Below are positions 9,625 to 17,788 of a DNA stretch of 64,000 nt, piece by piece. The position numbers and the translations under genes were made by a program. Each line of letters opens with the position of its first letter. The first letter of the stretch is position 1. Where the stretch lies: NCBI RefSeq assembly GCF_900129115.1, contig NZ_FQUR01000006.1:248001-312000 (forward strand). Direction: 5' to 3'. Below the pieces are notes generated by a model that saw only the letters and a program-made list of their open reading frames with translations, was not told the origin of the DNA and searched no databases. The stretch comes from Thermoanaerobacter uzonensis DSM 18761. GTDB lineage: Bacteria > Bacillota > Thermoanaerobacteria > Thermoanaerobacterales > Thermoanaerobacteraceae.

Positions 9625-9655
9625 TATAGATTGGATTCTATATCATCTTTTTTTT
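9617..9655 (+). terminator. Terminator of the mtl operon
   Basis: AAAGATGATATAGA (9617-9630) pairs perfectly with TCTATATCATCTTT (9637-9650) around a 6-base loop and runs into more T. The left arm overlaps the mtlD stop codon. Strong intrinsic terminator. Confidence 0.9.
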
Positions 9656-9772
9656 AATGGAAGCTTATTATAATAAATTTAAAAATGTTTACAATACTAA
9701 GTAAACGTATAAAAGAAAAAGCAAATGGGAGCAAAATTGGGAATAAATATATGACATTGTTTTAAATCGTGT

Positions 9773-9801
9773 TTGAAGGTCAAAAAAGTGTTTTATATAA
9801 T
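9773..9801 (+). promoter_or_regulatory. Sigma-A-like promoter upstream of the nucleotidase
   Basis: TTGAAG, 17 bp, TATAAT. It lies 190 bp before the nucleotidase start and just upstream of the PhoP-box-like array, so the gene may have both a basal and a phosphate-controlled promoter. Confidence 0.5.
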
Positions 9802-9839
9802 TATATTAAGACTTGTCTGACATCTGATGTATGATGTAA

Positions 9840-9878
9840 TTTACACAAAATTAATAATAGTTTAACTTATATTTAACA
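9840..9878 (+). promoter_or_regulatory. PhoP-box-like array of four hexamers
   Basis: Four hexamers start exactly 11 bp apart: TTTACA at 9840, TTAATA at 9851, TTAACT at 9862 and TTAACA at 9873, each separated by 5 bp. This is the architecture of PhoP binding sites in Bacillus Pho promoters (consensus TTAACA repeats). A possible -10 box TAGTAT at 9885-9890 follows by 6 bp, as in PhoP-activated promoters. The downstream gene is a secreted nucleotidase, a classic phosphate-starvation product. Confidence 0.75.
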
Positions 9879-9937
9879 CTCCTCTAGTATACCTAAAATG
9901 TCTAGAATTTTTCCTGCAATTTCTATGGAGGTGGTTG

Positions 9938-9991
9938 TTGAAAAACTATTTGTTTTCTAACAACAAAAATACGAGTAAAAGGAGGATGTAA
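9938..9991 (+). CDS. Possible 17-codon leader peptide
   Basis: TTG at 9938, just after GGAGGTGG (9927-9934), opens a 17-codon frame (KNYLFSNNKNTSKRRM after the start) whose TAA at 9989-9991 abuts the ATG of the nucleotidase. It contains the nucleotidase ribosome site. Coupled translation is conceivable, but the ribosome-site spacing is short and conservation is untested, so this is a weak call. Confidence 0.25.
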   Translation: MKNYLFSNNKNTSKRRM

Positions 9992-12900
9992 ATGTTTAGG
10001 TCAAGGTCAAGGATACTTGCAACATTTGTTGCAGCAATAATGGTATTTAGCATGTTTTTCTCTGCAATACCGCAGATAGCCTTTGCTGCAACGTCAAAAA
10101 CATTTGACTTTATAGAAGTCACCGATTTTCACGGTTATTTACAAAATGACGGTAAATTAAGTGATGGAACAATTTATAAGCAGCAAATAGCAGGTGTTTT
10201 GGCAAAACAAATTAAAGACATAAAAGCTCAAAATCCTGATAGAACAGTAATTTTATCGGGCGGAGACATGTTCCAAGGGACACCGCTTTCCAACGTCTTA
10301 AAGGGACAGCCAGTTATTGATATGATGAATAATATTGGTTTTGATGCAATGGCTCTTGGCAATCATGAATATGATTGGGGAATTGATTCGGTAATTGATA
10401 CGCAAAATGCTACATTGAAAAATTCAACAATTCCTGTTCTTGCAGCAAATGTGTATGATAAAACAACGGGGCAATTGGTGAATTATGTAAAACCCTATGT
10501 AATGATTGAAAAAGATGGAGTAAAAATCGGCATAATTGGCATCGTAGACAACAAAGAATTCCCTAATATAATAATGCCTGCATATATACAAAATGTTGAT
10601 TTTAAAGATCCTGTTCCAATTGTAAATGACTTAGCACAGCAGTTAAGACAACAAGGTGCACAAATAGTTGTAGTACTGGCACACATGGGTGCATATCAGG
10701 ATAAATCAGGTAATGTATCAGGTAACCTTATAGATTTTGCAAATCAAGTCCAAGGTGTTGATGCTATTTTTGGCGGACATACACATACAATAGTTACAAC
10801 ACGAGTAAACAATATTCCTGTTGGTGTAGCCGCAAACTATGGTAAAGGGTTTATTGATTTAAAAATAACAGTAAATGATGACGGTACTATTACAACTGGT
10901 GACATGCAATACAATAGTATTACGAGTTTGTATTCTACACAAAATCCTATAGTAGATCCTGAAGTACAAGCCATTGTTGACAAGGCTGTTCAAGAAGTAG
11001 GGCCAATATTTGATGAAGTTATAGGTCAAGCTGCAATTGACTTGACAAGGACTCAAAGTGCACAACCTTATGGAGACTCTCTCTTAGGTAACTGGGCAGC
11101 ACAAGTGACAAAGGATGCAGTAGGAGCAGATTTTGGTTTTGCAAATAATGGTGGACTTAGGATAGATATTCCAAAGGGCGATATAACTGTTGGAATGATG
11201 TATCAGCTGATGCCTTTTGACAATACAATAGTTACAATGAAAATGACAGGTGCCCAAGTAAAGACTATCCTTGAACAGGCTGTTCAGGATGGAGGAAAGG
11301 GCATACAAGTTGCAGGACTTTCTTTTAAGTATGATCCAAATAAACCTACCATGAATAGAGTATTTGACATGAGAAAATCCGACGGAACGCCAATACTCAT
11401 GGATAAAACTTATCTTGTTGCTACAAATAACTTTATGGGCACTGGCGGAGATGGCTTTGCAGGATTTACAGACCCAAATGTTGCAAAAACCTATGTTGAC
11501 ACATATAAGCTTGTAAGAGATGCATTCATAGATGCAGTTAAAGCCCAAAAGACAGTTACTTCAAAAATAGATAATAGAATTGCACCGGCTAAAATGAGTG
11601 ATACGACAATAACAGTGCTTGCTACGTCAGATATACATGGTAATATATTCCCATGGGACTACAATACTGCAAAACCAGCAAATCAAGGTCTTGCAAAGGT
11701 ATCTACTTATGTAAAACAAGTAAGAGCGCAATATCCTTATGTGGTATTAGTGGACAATGGAGATACAATACAAGGAACACCACTTTCTTACTATTATGAC
11801 AAAATAGACACCACTACAGAGTATCCATTAGCAAAAGTAATGGGAGCAATGAAATACGATACTTGGACATTGGGCAACCATGAATACAATTATGGACTTG
11901 ACGTCTTAAATAGGGTCATAAAAGACATGAGAAGTGAAGGTATCCATGTACTTTCAGCAAATACTTATAAAGATGACGGAACAAACTTTGTTGACCCTTA
12001 CTATATTAAGACATTTGATACGCCACAAGGACCTGTAAAAGTGGGTATATTAGGCCTTACAACCAAGACTATACCATCATGGGAAGATAAAGACCACTAT
12101 GCAGGATTACACTTCAATGACCTTGTAGAGGAAGCAAATAAGTGGGTGCCTAAGTTAAGAGAAGCAGGAGCAGACATTGTAGTTGTTACTATGCATTCAG
12201 GCGAAGAATCAGCGACAGATGTAATACCAGAAAATCAAGTAATTGCTGTAGCAACGAAGGTAAATGGTATTGATGCAATAGTCGCAGGACATACGCATGC
12301 TATTATATCACAGCACACATATAAGAACCCGGCAGGAGAAACAGTTATAGTTACAGAACCTGGCAAATGGGGACAATATGTATCACAGATAAACTTTAAT
12401 ATAAGCAAAAATGCTGATGGAAAATGGGTAATAGATAGCAAATGGAGTGCAACTATAAAAATGGATGATTCTGTACAAGCAGACCAAGATATTTTAAACC
12501 TTGCACAACCATATCAAGATGCAACACTTAAATATATAGGAACAAAAATCGGTGTTGCAGCAGGTGACTTCTTAGGTACTGAACAGACAGTAAAAGAGAC
12601 AGCTATAATGGACCTTATCAATAAAGTTCAAAAATATTATGCTAAAACTGATCTATCAATTGCTGCACCACTTAGCAGTTCAGCAAAGATATTGAAAGGT
12701 GATATAACAATTCAGGACATCATGGGTGTATATGTATATGAAAACTACTTGTATGGAATAAAGATGACAGGAAAACAATTAAAAGACTGGATGGAATGGT
12801 CAGCAAGGTATTACAAACAAGTTTCCTCGCCAAATGATCCTATAGCAAAAGATCCTACTTTAAATATACCTGATTACAATCTTGATCAACTATACGGCGC

Positions 12901-13774
12901 AAGTTATGTAATAGATTTAACACAACCAGCAGGGCATAGAATTAAGAATCTCAAAGTCAATGGCAAACTTGTAAAAGATGACGATGTATTCACAGTAGCA
13001 ATAAACAACTATAGGTTTAACGGCGGCGGCGGATTTATGCAAGCTGCTGGAATAACAAATCCAGAAATCGTATTTGATTCCGCAAAAGCTTATGGCGATG
13101 ACGGACAGGTAAGGAATTTGATGATCAGATATATTCAGGAGCATGGTACAATTACACCAACCGTTGAAAATTACTGGTATGTATCAACTACTCCTGTGGC
13201 AGAAGAAACACCATCACCAGTAATACAGCCGACACCACAACCTGTACCGAAACCGACCCCACAACCAACGCCGCAACCTGCACCACAACCAACGCCGCAA
13301 CCTGCACCACAACCAACGCCGCAGCCTGTACCACAACCAACGCCAGCACCGAAACCAGTTCCGCAACCACAACCTGTATACAACTATGGCATTGTAACTG
13401 CATCGGTGCTTAATGTGAGGGCAGGTGCAAGCACTTCAGACAAAATTTTAGGAGTACTTCCTGCCGGAAAAGTTGTGACATTGCTCGAAGAAGTCAACGG
13501 ATGGTACAAGATTGACTACAATGGCAAGACAGGATACATCTATGGCAAATACGTTGCTGCAACGCCAAATCCGTCAAATGTAACTGTTTTGAAAGCTGTA
13601 AAAGTCACTGCTAAGAGCGGATTAAATGTAAGAGTAGGGAATTCTATAAATGCAAAGAAGATAGGAGCAGTACCATATGGTACAGAACTAAAAGTAGTTG
13701 GAGAATATAATGGATGGTATCAGATACAGTATAATGGCGGATTTGGATATATATACGCAAAATATACAAAATAG
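9992..13774 (+). CDS. Secreted double 5'-nucleotidase / 2',3'-cyclic phosphodiesterase with SH3 repeats
   Basis: A 1260-residue exported protein. A signal peptide (about 1-33) ends near IAFAATS. Two complete nucleotidase units follow, each a calcineurin-type metallophosphatase domain plus a 5'-nucleotidase C domain: the first with DFHGYLQN, GGDMFQGTPLS, LGNHEYDWG, GGHTHT and NNGGLRID; the second with TSDIHGNIFPWDY, DNGDTIQGTPLS, LGNHEYNYG and GHTHAI. A Pro-Gln-Thr linker (about 1085-1130) leads to two bacterial SH3 domains, each containing LNVR, likely binding the cell wall. It probably releases phosphate and nucleosides from extracellular nucleotides. The first unit resembles UshA-type 5'-nucleotidase and the second CpdB-type phosphodiesterase. 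Regulation by PhoP is suggested by the upstream array. Confidence 0.93.
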   Translation: MFRSRSRILATFVAAIMVFSMFFSAIPQIAFAATSKTFDFIEVTDFHGYLQNDGKLSDGTIYKQQIAGVLAKQIKDIKAQNPDRTVILSGGDMFQGTPLSNVLKGQPVIDMMNNIGFDAMALGNHEYDWGIDSVIDTQNATLKNSTIPVLAANVYDKTTGQLVNYVKPYVMIEKDGVKIGIIGIVDNKEFPNIIMPAYIQNVDFKDPVPIVNDLAQQLRQQGAQIVVVLAHMGAYQDKSGNVSGNLIDFANQVQGVDAIFGGHTHTIVTTRVNNIPVGVAANYGKGFIDLKITVNDDGTITTGDMQYNSITSLYSTQNPIVDPEVQAIVDKAVQEVGPIFDEVIGQAAIDLTRTQSAQPYGDSLLGNWAAQVTKDAVGADFGFANNGGLRIDIPKGDITVGMMYQLMPFDNTIVTMKMTGAQVKTILEQAVQDGGKGIQVAGLSFKYDPNKPTMNRVFDMRKSDGTPILMDKTYLVATNNFMGTGGDGFAGFTDPNVAKTYVDTYKLVRDAFIDAVKAQKTVTSKIDNRIAPAKMSDTTITVLATSDIHGNIFPWDYNTAKPANQGLAKVSTYVKQVRAQYPYVVLVDNGDTIQGTPLSYYYDKIDTTTEYPLAKVMGAMKYDTWTLGNHEYNYGLDVLNRVIKDMRSEGIHVLSANTYKDDGTNFVDPYYIKTFDTPQGPVKVGILGLTTKTIPSWEDKDHYAGLHFNDLVEEANKWVPKLREAGADIVVVTMHSGEESATDVIPENQVIAVATKVNGIDAIVAGHTHAIISQHTYKNPAGETVIVTEPGKWGQYVSQINFNISKNADGKWVIDSKWSATIKMDDSVQADQDILNLAQPYQDATLKYIGTKIGVAAGDFLGTEQTVKETAIMDLINKVQKYYAKTDLSIAAPLSSSAKILKGDITIQDIMGVYVYENYLYGIKMTGKQLKDWMEWSARYYKQVSSPNDPIAKDPTLNIPDYNLDQLYGASYVIDLTQPAGHRIKNLKVNGKLVKDDDVFTVAINNYRFNGGGGFMQAAGITNPEIVFDSAKAYGDDGQVRNLMIRYIQEHGTITPTVENYWYVSTTPVAEETPSPVIQPTPQPVPKPTPQPTPQPAPQPTPQPAPQPTPQPVPQPTPAPKPVPQPQPVYNYGIVTASVLNVRAGASTSDKILGVLPAGKVVTLLEEVNGWYKIDYNGKTGYIYGKYVAATPNPSNVTVLKAVKVTAKSGLNVRVGNSINAKKIGAVPYGTELKVVGEYNGWYQIQYNGGFGYIYAKYTK
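13262..13351 (+). repeat. 24-bp coding repeats of the Pro-Gln linker
   Basis: A 24-bp unit starting CAACCAACGCCGCAAC occurs perfectly at 13262-13285 and 13286-13309, with two changes at 13310-13333, and degenerates from 13334. It encodes the QPTPQPAP linker of the nucleotidase. Such tandem repeats can vary in copy number by slippage. Confidence 0.85.
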
Positions 13775-13783
13775 GAGCTAAAG

Positions 13784-13822
13784 AAGAGAAAAGCTGTGGG
13801 AAACCGCAGCTTTTCTCTTTTG
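13784..13822 (+). terminator. Terminator of the nucleotidase gene
   Basis: AAGAGAAAAGCTGTGG (13784-13799) pairs with CCGCAGCTTTTCTCTT (13804-13819), with one G-U pair, around a GAAA loop, and ends in T. Strong intrinsic terminator; symmetric enough to work in both directions. Confidence 0.9.
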
Positions 13823-13831
13823 CAAAAACTG

Positions 13832-13859
13832 TTGGAGAAAAGAAAATATGTGATAAAAT
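13832..13859 (+). promoter_or_regulatory. Probable promoter of dusB
   Basis: TTGGAG, 16 bp, TAAAAT, located between the preceding terminator and the dusB start about 55 bp downstream. Moderate match to the vegetative consensus. Confidence 0.45.
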
Positions 13860-13913
13860 ATTTAGGTAAATGGATTATATACAGGAGATTTACAGCGAAA
13901 GGATGAAATAAGT

Positions 13914-14894
13914 TTGAAAATAGGCGATGTAGTTTTAAAAAATAACGTATTTTTATCTCCTATGGCGGGGGTTACAGATAAGCCTTTTAGATTGATTTGC
14001 CAAGAAATGGGTTGTGGCCTTGCATACACAGAAATGGTTAGTGCCAAAGGCCTTTATTATGGCAGTGAAAATACAAAAGTGTTGACAGATATTGATGAGA
14101 AAGAGAAGGTGGCTCTTCAAATATTTGGCTCTGACCCAGATATTATGGGAGAAATAGCGAGGAGGCTAAACGACAGCAAAGCTTTAATTCTCGATATAAA
14201 CATGGGATGTCCTACCCCTAAAATAGTTAAAAATGGTGATGGAGTGGCACTTATGCTAAAACCAGAATTAGCAGAGAAAGTAATGGAATCTGTTGTGAAA
14301 GCATCAAATAAACCTGTGACAGTTAAAATAAGAAAAGGATGGGATGATAATCACGTAAATGCAGTAGAGATAGCACAAATTGCTGAAAAGGTTGGCGTTA
14401 AAGCAGTAGCAGTACATGGAAGGACGAGAGAACAATTTTATTCTGGAAAAGCTGACTGGAGTATAATAAAAAAAGTTAAAGAAAGTGTAAAAATACCTGT
14501 TATGGGCAATGGTGATATATTTACACCAGAAGATGCAAAAAGAATGTTTGAGGAAACTGGATGCGATGCAATTTTAATAGGACGAGGGGCGCAGGGGAAT
14601 CCCTGGATATTTAAAAGAACTGTACATTTTTTAAATACCGGAGAATTACTTCCTGAGCCGACAATACAAGAAAAAATAGAAGTGATTATCAGGCATTTGG
14701 AAATGATGATAGAATACAAAGGTGAACGTACAGGTATTCTTGAAATGAGAAAACATATTGCTTGGTATTTAAAGGGATTATATGGAAGTGCCAAACTCAG
14801 GGAAGCAGTATTTAAAATGGAAAAGTATAAAAAAATAAAAGAATTTTTGTTAAATATAGCGAGGATGAGTCCTGCTGAATTGCAGGACTCTTAA
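13914..14894 (+). CDS. dusB: tRNA-dihydrouridine synthase
   Basis: A 326-residue FMN enzyme that reduces specific uridines in the tRNA D-loop. The TIM-barrel motifs are all present: [13 protein letters not shown] at the N-terminus, [24 protein letters not shown] with the catalytic cysteine, [12 protein letters not shown] and [12 protein letters not shown], then [12 protein letters not shown] at the FMN phosphate. The C-terminal helical domain is complete. The start is TTG 13914 after AAAGGATGAAA; no better ATG exists. It appears monocistronic, between two hairpins. Confidence 0.95.
   Translation: MKIGDVVLKNNVFLSPMAGVTDKPFRLICQEMGCGLAYTEMVSAKGLYYGSENTKVLTDIDEKEKVALQIFGSDPDIMGEIARRLNDSKALILDINMGCPTPKIVKNGDGVALMLKPELAEKVMESVVKASNKPVTVKIRKGWDDNHVNAVEIAQIAEKVGVKAVAVHGRTREQFYSGKADWSIIKKVKESVKIPVMGNGDIFTPEDAKRMFEETGCDAILIGRGAQGNPWIFKRTVHFLNTGELLPEPTIQEKIEVIIRHLEMMIEYKGERTGILEMRKHIAWYLKGLYGSAKLREAVFKMEKYKKIKEFLLNIARMSPAELQDS
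14867..14890. terminator. Hairpin at the dusB stop, probable terminator
   Basis: GAGTCCTGC (14867-14875) and GCAGGACTC (14882-14890) form a perfect 9-bp stem directly before the dusB TAA. Only a weak T-rich stretch follows. It lies between convergent dusB and the DUF169 gene and probably ends one or both transcripts. Confidence 0.55.
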
Positions 14895-14897
14895 GAG

Positions 14898-15692
14898 TTA
14901 TTTTAAATTGTCGGGCAGTGTTTGCCTCATAGGAATATTTTGACGGTTTAAGAGGTTTTCGACTAATTCAGGAAATTCCTCTGCTGGTATGCCAGCTCCC
15001 ATTTCTGCAGGGTCATGAAAAGCATGAGATCTTGCTCCACCACAAAGGAGTGAAAAGTTCATTTTCCTATTTAATAAAGGAGAGACTGTCATTTCAGAGC
15101 ATACCCCACATGTGCCAAGTAAATCTATATTTAATCTTCCGCCTTTTTTCATCAGATATGGTCCTTCAAGAGAAAGAATTTGTGCAGGTAATCCAAAAAC
15201 AAGGACTACTTGAGGCTCTGCTGGAGCTTTTGAAAGTTTAAATATAATAACTTCAGAAATACTTCCAGGCTCGAGATGGGGGATCATTTGCCTTGTTATT
15301 TTTGACGTTTCAAGGGAGTAAAATCTTCTTAAAAGAAAATCTCTTTCTCCATTTTTAATTGATTGCGGCAATTCATATAGTCCAAGGTTAGCAGCTCCTG
15401 CAGCGCACAAAAAATCTTCAGCTTTCAATCTTAAGATGTCTGGTGGTTGTGGAAGTCCGGAATAATTAGTAGAGCCTCTCACTGTTTCTACTGCTTGACA
15501 GTAAGTTAATTTTCCAATAGGTCTTGGAATAGTCTCAAAAAATTTTTCATACCTTTCACTGTGATGAGCAGGAACTAGATATATTCCAACTGGTTCATAT
15601 TTCAATTTTAACTTCTTTACTATTTTTGAAGTTAAGTCTTGCCAATCATGTTTTGGTTTTATCAATTGTTCTTCTAACAGTGGACCTGCCAT
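14898..15692 (-). CDS. DUF169-family protein
   Basis: A 264-residue protein of the DUF169 family, whose biochemical role is not established. Recognisable features are the EPVGIYLVP start of the domain, KLTYCQAVETVRG, the cysteine-containing EDFLCAAGAANLGL, GTCGVCSEMTVSP and SLLCGGARSHAF. Several conserved cysteines hint at metal or redox chemistry. It starts at ATG after AGGAGG and lies 12 bp downstream of a two-cluster ferredoxin gene, so the two are almost surely co-expressed and may exchange electrons; that is inference. Confidence 0.8.
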   Translation of the reverse strand: MAGPLLEEQLIKPKHDWQDLTSKIVKKLKLKYEPVGIYLVPAHHSERYEKFFETIPRPIGKLTYCQAVETVRGSTNYSGLPQPPDILRLKAEDFLCAAGAANLGLYELPQSIKNGERDFLLRRFYSLETSKITRQMIPHLEPGSISEVIIFKLSKAPAEPQVVLVFGLPAQILSLEGPYLMKKGGRLNIDLLGTCGVCSEMTVSPLLNRKMNFSLLCGGARSHAFHDPAEMGAGIPAEEFPELVENLLNRQNIPMRQTLPDNLK

Positions 15693-15704
15693 AATTTTTA
15701 CCTC

Positions 15705-15950
15705 CTATTGTTTCCCATAGATGTATATTGCATTTGTAGGGCATATTTCGATGCAAGAAAGACACAATATGCATCTTTCTGGATAAATTACTGAAGATTT
15801 GTATTCTCTATTGGGGTTAGTTTCATTTTCTCTTTTTGTCAAATTATATACGTCTTCTGGACATACTTCTACACACCGTCTACAACCAATACATTTTTTG
15901 TCATCAATCGTTATTTCAGCGCCAGGTCTAAAGAGAGAGAAGTTTGACAT
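15705..15950 (-). CDS. 2x[4Fe-4S] ferredoxin
   Basis: An 81-residue ferredoxin. Two CxxCxxCxxxCP motifs are present: CIGCRRCVEVCPEDVY (about 21-36) and CILCLSCIEICPTNAIY (about 60-76), enough for two [4Fe-4S] clusters. The spacing between motifs, about 25 residues, is longer than in small clostridial ferredoxins and typical of NIL/Fer4 subunit-like proteins. ATG follows AGGTGAT. First gene of a two-gene operon with the DUF169 gene, probably serving as its electron carrier. Confidence 0.9.
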   Translation of the reverse strand: MSNFSLFRPGAEITIDDKKCIGCRRCVEVCPEDVYNLTKRENETNPNREYKSSVIYPERCILCLSCIEICPTNAIYIYGKQ

Positions 15951-15985
15951 TTTATCACCTCAAATTTTATAAAGCTTACAGCTAA

Positions 15986-16014
15986 ATTTTAAGCTTTTTT
16001 AACAGATAATTCAA
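15986..16014 (-). promoter_or_regulatory. Promoter of the ferredoxin-DUF169 operon
   Basis: On the minus strand: TTGAAT (16014-16009), 17 bp, TAAAAT (15991-15986), about 35 bp upstream of the ferredoxin start. Good vegetative-type match. Confidence 0.6.
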
Positions 16015-16179
16015 GCGTGTAATATATCAATTTTTCTTATATTTCATATAGGTGTTTTTAGATACAACAAAATGTTGAAGAATTTTTACCTCTAAATTCC
16101 ACTAAAGTTATAAGTGACAAAAGATAAAAGTGATGATATTATGAAAAAGAGTGGTATTTTTAATGTTGAGGTGGTAACG

Positions 16180-16941
16180 TTGTCAATTGAATATATTATA
16201 GCACTTTGCGGTATAGGATTTGCAGCTGCTTTTATTGATTCTATAGCGGGTGGGGGCGGTATAATAAGTCTTCCAGGGCTTTTAGTACTTGGAGTACCTC
16301 CGGCTTTTGCTCTTGGAACGAATAAATTTGCTGCTTCTTGTGCTTCTTTTACCAGTTCTTTGACTTTTATAAAGTATAGAGTGTATGATGGGGATTTGTT
16401 GAAATATTTGATATTTGGAACTTTGCTGGGGGCAATTCTTGGTGTTAAAACTGTGCTTCTTTTGGATAGTTCACAATTGAGGATAATTATAATTGCTTTA
16501 ATGGTTTTTGTTGCAATATATACCTTGTTTGTTAAAAATATAGGCAATGAAAACAAATTTGAAGGCGTTAATAAAAAGACCATTGCAATAGGCCTTATAA
16601 TTTCTATAATTCTTGGCTTTTATGATGGTTTTTTTGGACCGGGAACAGGTTCATTTTACATTTTTTTATTCTTAACACTTTTGAATTATGATTTTAAAAT
16701 AAGTGCAGGAAATGGGAAAATACTAAATTTTGTAAGTAATATAACTTCCTTAGTTATGTTCGCATTAAATGGCAAAATTTTATATTCAATTGCGATCCCC
16801 ATGGCGTTGGCAATGATACTTGGTGCAAGATTGGGAACTAAATTGGCTATAAAAAATGGAGCACGGCTTATAAAGCCTATATTGGTGTCAGTAACTTTCC
16901 TATATGCAGTGAAAATGATTTTTGATGTAATAAAACATTAA
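16180..16941 (+). CDS. TSUP (TauE/SafE) family permease
   Basis: A 253-residue membrane protein with about eight hydrophobic helices. Two TSUP half-repeats are visible: AAFIDSIAGGGGIISLPGLL near the N-terminus and GFYDGFFGPGTGSFYIFLFL in the middle, the latter followed by SAGNGKILNFVSNITSL. The family exports or imports organic sulfonates, sulfite or similar anions; the substrate here is unknown. A GTG at 16114 is in frame, but TTG 16180 follows GAGGTGG by 5 bases and gives the usual N-terminus. Confidence 0.88.
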   Translation: MSIEYIIALCGIGFAAAFIDSIAGGGGIISLPGLLVLGVPPAFALGTNKFAASCASFTSSLTFIKYRVYDGDLLKYLIFGTLLGAILGVKTVLLLDSSQLRIIIIALMVFVAIYTLFVKNIGNENKFEGVNKKTIAIGLIISIILGFYDGFFGPGTGSFYIFLFLTLLNYDFKISAGNGKILNFVSNITSLVMFALNGKILYSIAIPMALAMILGARLGTKLAIKNGARLIKPILVSVTFLYAVKMIFDVIKH

Positions 16942-17005
16942 ACTAAGACATGCACAAATGATTTAAATAAACCACATATATGTATCATAGGGAGATGATG
17001 CATAT

Positions 17006-17752
17006 ATGATGGGGGACAAAATAGAGAAAAAATATGGAGGAATTGATGTTATAGAATTTTATCATAAAGAGAAAATTAAAAAGAAAAAGACAATACCTAA
17101 AGAGGCTTTTTATGACAGATTTCTAAAAATTGGAGACCTTATAATGATATCAAAACCTTATGAAGAAAAGTTGAAGGCAAAAAAATATAAAATCAGCCTA
17201 AATGAACTTTTAAAAGACGTAGATTATGAAGAAGTATTTGGAATAAATATCCCTACCAAAAGAAAAAAAGAGAGCTATCATAACAATATCTCTTTTGAGA
17301 ATTTTACTATAGGCGATATTGTTTTGGCTACAAGTCCTGGCTTTCACATACAAGGTGCTATTAGACATGCTGCTATATTCGATAGCAGAAGATATCATGG
17401 GAGCGTTGATGATGAATGCTTACTCACTGCAGAACCAAACAAAGGAGTAATATACGAGTCTATTCGATTTTATCATGAAAACTTTGGAGAAGCATGGGGA
17501 CTTTATGTGCCTAATACGACTTTACGACAAAGAATTGCAGTTGTCGATGAACTTGCAAAACATATAGGAGAGAGGTATTATTGGAGTGCCCATAAAAACA
17601 ATTCTAAAGTTTGGTATTGCTCATTGGTTCCATGGCGGGGGTATTATAAGATTATGGGAATTGATATTGATTATAACGATGGTTACTGGGTTTTACCTAT
17701 AGATATTTTTATGAGTGAATATACTGAAGTTTTTGAGTATTCAAGGGGATAG
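17006..17752 (+). CDS. YiiX/C92-type permuted NlpC/P60-like cysteine hydrolase
   Basis: A 248-residue protein. The C-terminal 140 residues match circularly permuted papain-like hydrolases of the YiiX group: GDIVLAT opens the domain, the histidine is 121 in IRHAAIFD, and the probable nucleophile is Cys205 in VWYCSLVPW, so histidine precedes cysteine as expected for the permuted fold. The N-terminal 90 residues are charged and have no recognised domain. There is no signal peptide. The 3' end, including the stop codon, lies in the left palindrome of the structured element that follows. Substrate unknown. Confidence 0.72.
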   Translation: MMGDKIEKKYGGIDVIEFYHKEKIKKKKTIPKEAFYDRFLKIGDLIMISKPYEEKLKAKKYKISLNELLKDVDYEEVFGINIPTKRKKESYHNNISFENFTIGDIVLATSPGFHIQGAIRHAAIFDSRRYHGSVDDECLLTAEPNKGVIYESIRFYHENFGEAWGLYVPNTTLRQRIAVVDELAKHIGERYYWSAHKNNSKVWYCSLVPWRGYYKIMGIDIDYNDGYWVLPIDIFMSEYTEVFEYSRG

Positions 17753-17765
17753 TACAACTATCCCC
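17745..17765. repeat. Left outer palindrome of the structured element
   Basis: GGGGATAGT and ACTATCCCC form a 9-bp perfect stem with a 3-base centre. It contains the stop codon of the peptidase gene and lacks a T-run. The same palindrome, inverted and with one change, recurs at 18034-18054. Confidence 0.85.
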
Positions 17766-17788
17766 TTAGACTGTAGACAAACTTTCGT

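Noticed and set aside
13262-13351. 24-bp direct repeats considered as CRISPR
   Set aside because: There are no spacers; the units are contiguous and in frame with the coding linker.
13171-13403. Two minus-strand frames rich in Gly/Cys or Val/Ala
   Set aside because: They are antisense shadows of the Pro-Gln repeat linker of the nucleotidase; no start signal.
17745-17765. Left palindrome as the terminator of the peptidase gene
   Set aside because: No T-run follows, and its near copy at 18034-18054 points to a role as part of the framed element, though partial terminator activity cannot be excluded.
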